64,000 nt of DNA. Origin: Bacteroidetes bacterium MED-G20. GTDB lineage: Bacteria > Bacteroidota > Bacteroidia > Flavobacteriales_D > Parvicellaceae. Positions 62,814 to 64,000 of this stretch are shown here, piece after piece. The notes under the pieces are model-generated. The model made no database searches, was not told the origin of the DNA, and worked only from the letters and a program-made list of their open reading frames with translations. Numbering within the stretch: position 1 is the stretch's first letter; every line of letters starts with the position of its first letter. Where the stretch lies: positions 20,308 to 84,307 of the forward strand of contig CAJJCR010000002.1 in the NCBI GenBank assembly GCA_905182745.1. The letters run 5' to 3'. Made by a program: the position numbers and the translations under genes.

Positions 62814-64000
62814 ATGTAAAAAAGTTGTATTTTTTTTCGTATTATTAGTAACTTACCTTTATGCTCATAACCAAGAGATAGGATTTAAAGATATAGATAG
62901 CTGGATAGAGTATAATCCTGGAGAACTTGTTCCTATTCGTATCGAATTCAAGAATAATATTGATTGTTTCAAGCTAAATCAGCAATTTAAAGACCAACAA
63001 ACACCAGTTAATCAACGTCCAAAAATTGTCAATAAGCTTTTAAAAGAGCAAGCTGTTAAGTCCCAAGAATTTGTATTAGATTTCTTAGAAAAACAATCTC
63101 CATCTAATATCTATTATCATTCATTTTGGATTGTAAACATTATTGTTGCTCAATTAGATGCTCCAACAATTGAAAAATTAGTTACAATTTTCTAATATTT
63201 CATCAATTAAAATTGAAAATAACCAATTTATCGCCCATGACGATTTTAAGGTGTCAGTGGATAATAATAATACCCCAAATGGAGTTGAAAATGGCTTAGT
63301 AGCAATAAACGCACCTGCCATGTGGGCGCTTGGCTATACTGGAAGAGGAAGATTAGCTTATAATTATGATACAGGAGTTTGGCCGAATCACCCAGCATTT
63401 AGCAACAGATTTATCGGGGATAGGTTTCCAATGCAACAAAGTTGGATTGGTTATTTTAATACATTTCCTAACGGTTCTATTCAAAATCATGGTACCCATA
63501 CTTTGGGGACTATTGCAGGACTAGTAGAATCTACTAACGACACCATAGGAGTTGCTTTTGGTTCTTATTGGATTGCAAATGATTTTGTTACATCCACCGT
63601 ACAAGCACTCCCTCCTATTGTTAATATGATAGAGGCCTTTCAATGGGCATTGAATCCAGATAATGACACTTCTACAACTGAGGACATTCCAGATGTGATA
63701 AATAATAGTTGGCGATGGTATGATGGAAATGACACCATTCAATGTCAAGGTTTTGTTGTAAATCTGATGAATGCTATTGAAGCGGCTGGAATTGCAAATG
63801 TTTTTTCTGGAGGTAATTCTGGTCCAAATAATTCAAGTATAAATTCTCCACAAAGAATAAACACTTCTGAAGTTAATACATTCTGTGTTGGTAGTGTTAA
63901 TGGGAATTTATCTTTTCCTCATCCAATATCAAATTTTTCTACAAGAGGACCTTCTCAGTGTTCTGCTTCTGGATCATTAGCTATTCATCCTGAAGTTGTA
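62814..64000 (+). CDS. Secreted subtilisin-like serine protease (S8), partial at the 3' end, two frame breaks
   Basis: The ATG at 62814 is followed at once by TAA in its own frame; dropping the T at 62817 restores MKKVVFFFVLLVTYLYAHNQ, a signal peptide. A propeptide-like region follows (KSQEFVLDFLEKQSPSNIYY, VAQLDAPTIEKLV). After a break near 63190 the frame runs cleanly to the window end. The catalytic Asp is in AYNYDTGVWPNHP, His in NHGTHTLGT and the oxyanion Asn in INNSWRW with GGNSGPNNS; the catalytic Ser would be beyond the edge. It is probably a surface or extracellular protease, and with the type IX genes nearby could be cargo of that system, but its C-terminus is not seen. Confidence 0.82.

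Noticed and set aside
1..64000. CRISPR arrays, tRNA, rRNA, insertion sequences, phage genes
   Set aside because: No regularly spaced repeats, no tRNA-like TTCGAATC-type arms with cloverleaf, no transposase or integrase motif and no phage proteins were seen on either strand.

Overview
The window is an AT-rich, gene-dense piece of a Bacteroidota chromosome, most likely from the Flavobacteriales. The evidence is the set of lineage-typical genes: the gliding ABC genes gldF and gldG, the type IX secretion protein PorQ, a surface protein with the gliding-motility-associated C-terminal (CHU_C) domain, a single-chain branched-chain 2-oxoacid dehydrogenase E1, a transketolase split into two genes, MenA, a 'sensor of ECF-type sigma factor' protein, and several promoters of the Bacteroidota form (TTTG or TTG, then TAnnTTTG). 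Nearly everything is core housekeeping. I found no rRNA, tRNA, CRISPR array, phage gene, transposase or integrase, and once broken genes are rejoined no gap without a gene exceeds about 210 bases.

Layout. 1-1.7 kb: end of glycerol kinase and the glycerol facilitator. 1.7-9.1 kb (minus strand): hydrolase, cyclophilin, EttA, a glycosyltransferase, ValS and a PabA/TrpG-type glutaminase. 9.1-12.6 kb: a broken lipid A acyltransferase-like gene, ssb with a clear terminator, and two glycosyltransferases. 12.7-17.5 kb: gldF-gldG-lipoprotein-dnaN. 17.5-24.7 kb: RocD, TtcA, PorQ, YchF, a large secreted adhesin and a small secreted protein. 24.9-28.1 kb: the two transketolase halves with a von Willebrand A protein between them. 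28.1-29.8 kb: an ECF sigma factor cassette. 29.8-36.8 kb: YkgJ-like protein, MenA, MltG, a LysM/periplasmic-binding protein, GuaA and MiaA. 36.9-43.2 kb: a fused methylmalonyl-CoA mutase and several proteins of unknown function. 43.2-52 kb: GyrA, then ClpC facing a compact rhomboid / J-domain / Hsp90 run. 52-64 kb: FtsB, RuvX, DapD, a glycosyltransferase, threonylcarbamoyl-AMP synthase, CCA-adding enzyme, a pRiA4b ORF-3-like protein, a large membrane protein, FabG, fused E1 and the start of a subtilase.

A dominant property is the large number of single-base frame breaks inside otherwise well conserved genes (gyrA, guaA, clpC, htpG, dapD, cca, miaA, E1 and others). They are dense at 45-64 kb and in patches at 9.3, 24.2, 25.7-26.8, 28.4-28.6, 34.8 and 36.6 kb, and I saw none at 10-24 kb or 36.9-45.2 kb. 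Because essential genes are hit and the protein stays conserved across each break, residual sequencing indels are the simplest explanation. For those genes I give one span and note where the frame changes.

I do not see a clearly new multi-gene system. The most unusual things are the single-chain MutA-MutB mutase with its coupled unknown protein, the VWA gene lodged between the transketolase halves, and the Hsp90 / J-domain / rhomboid run facing clpC.
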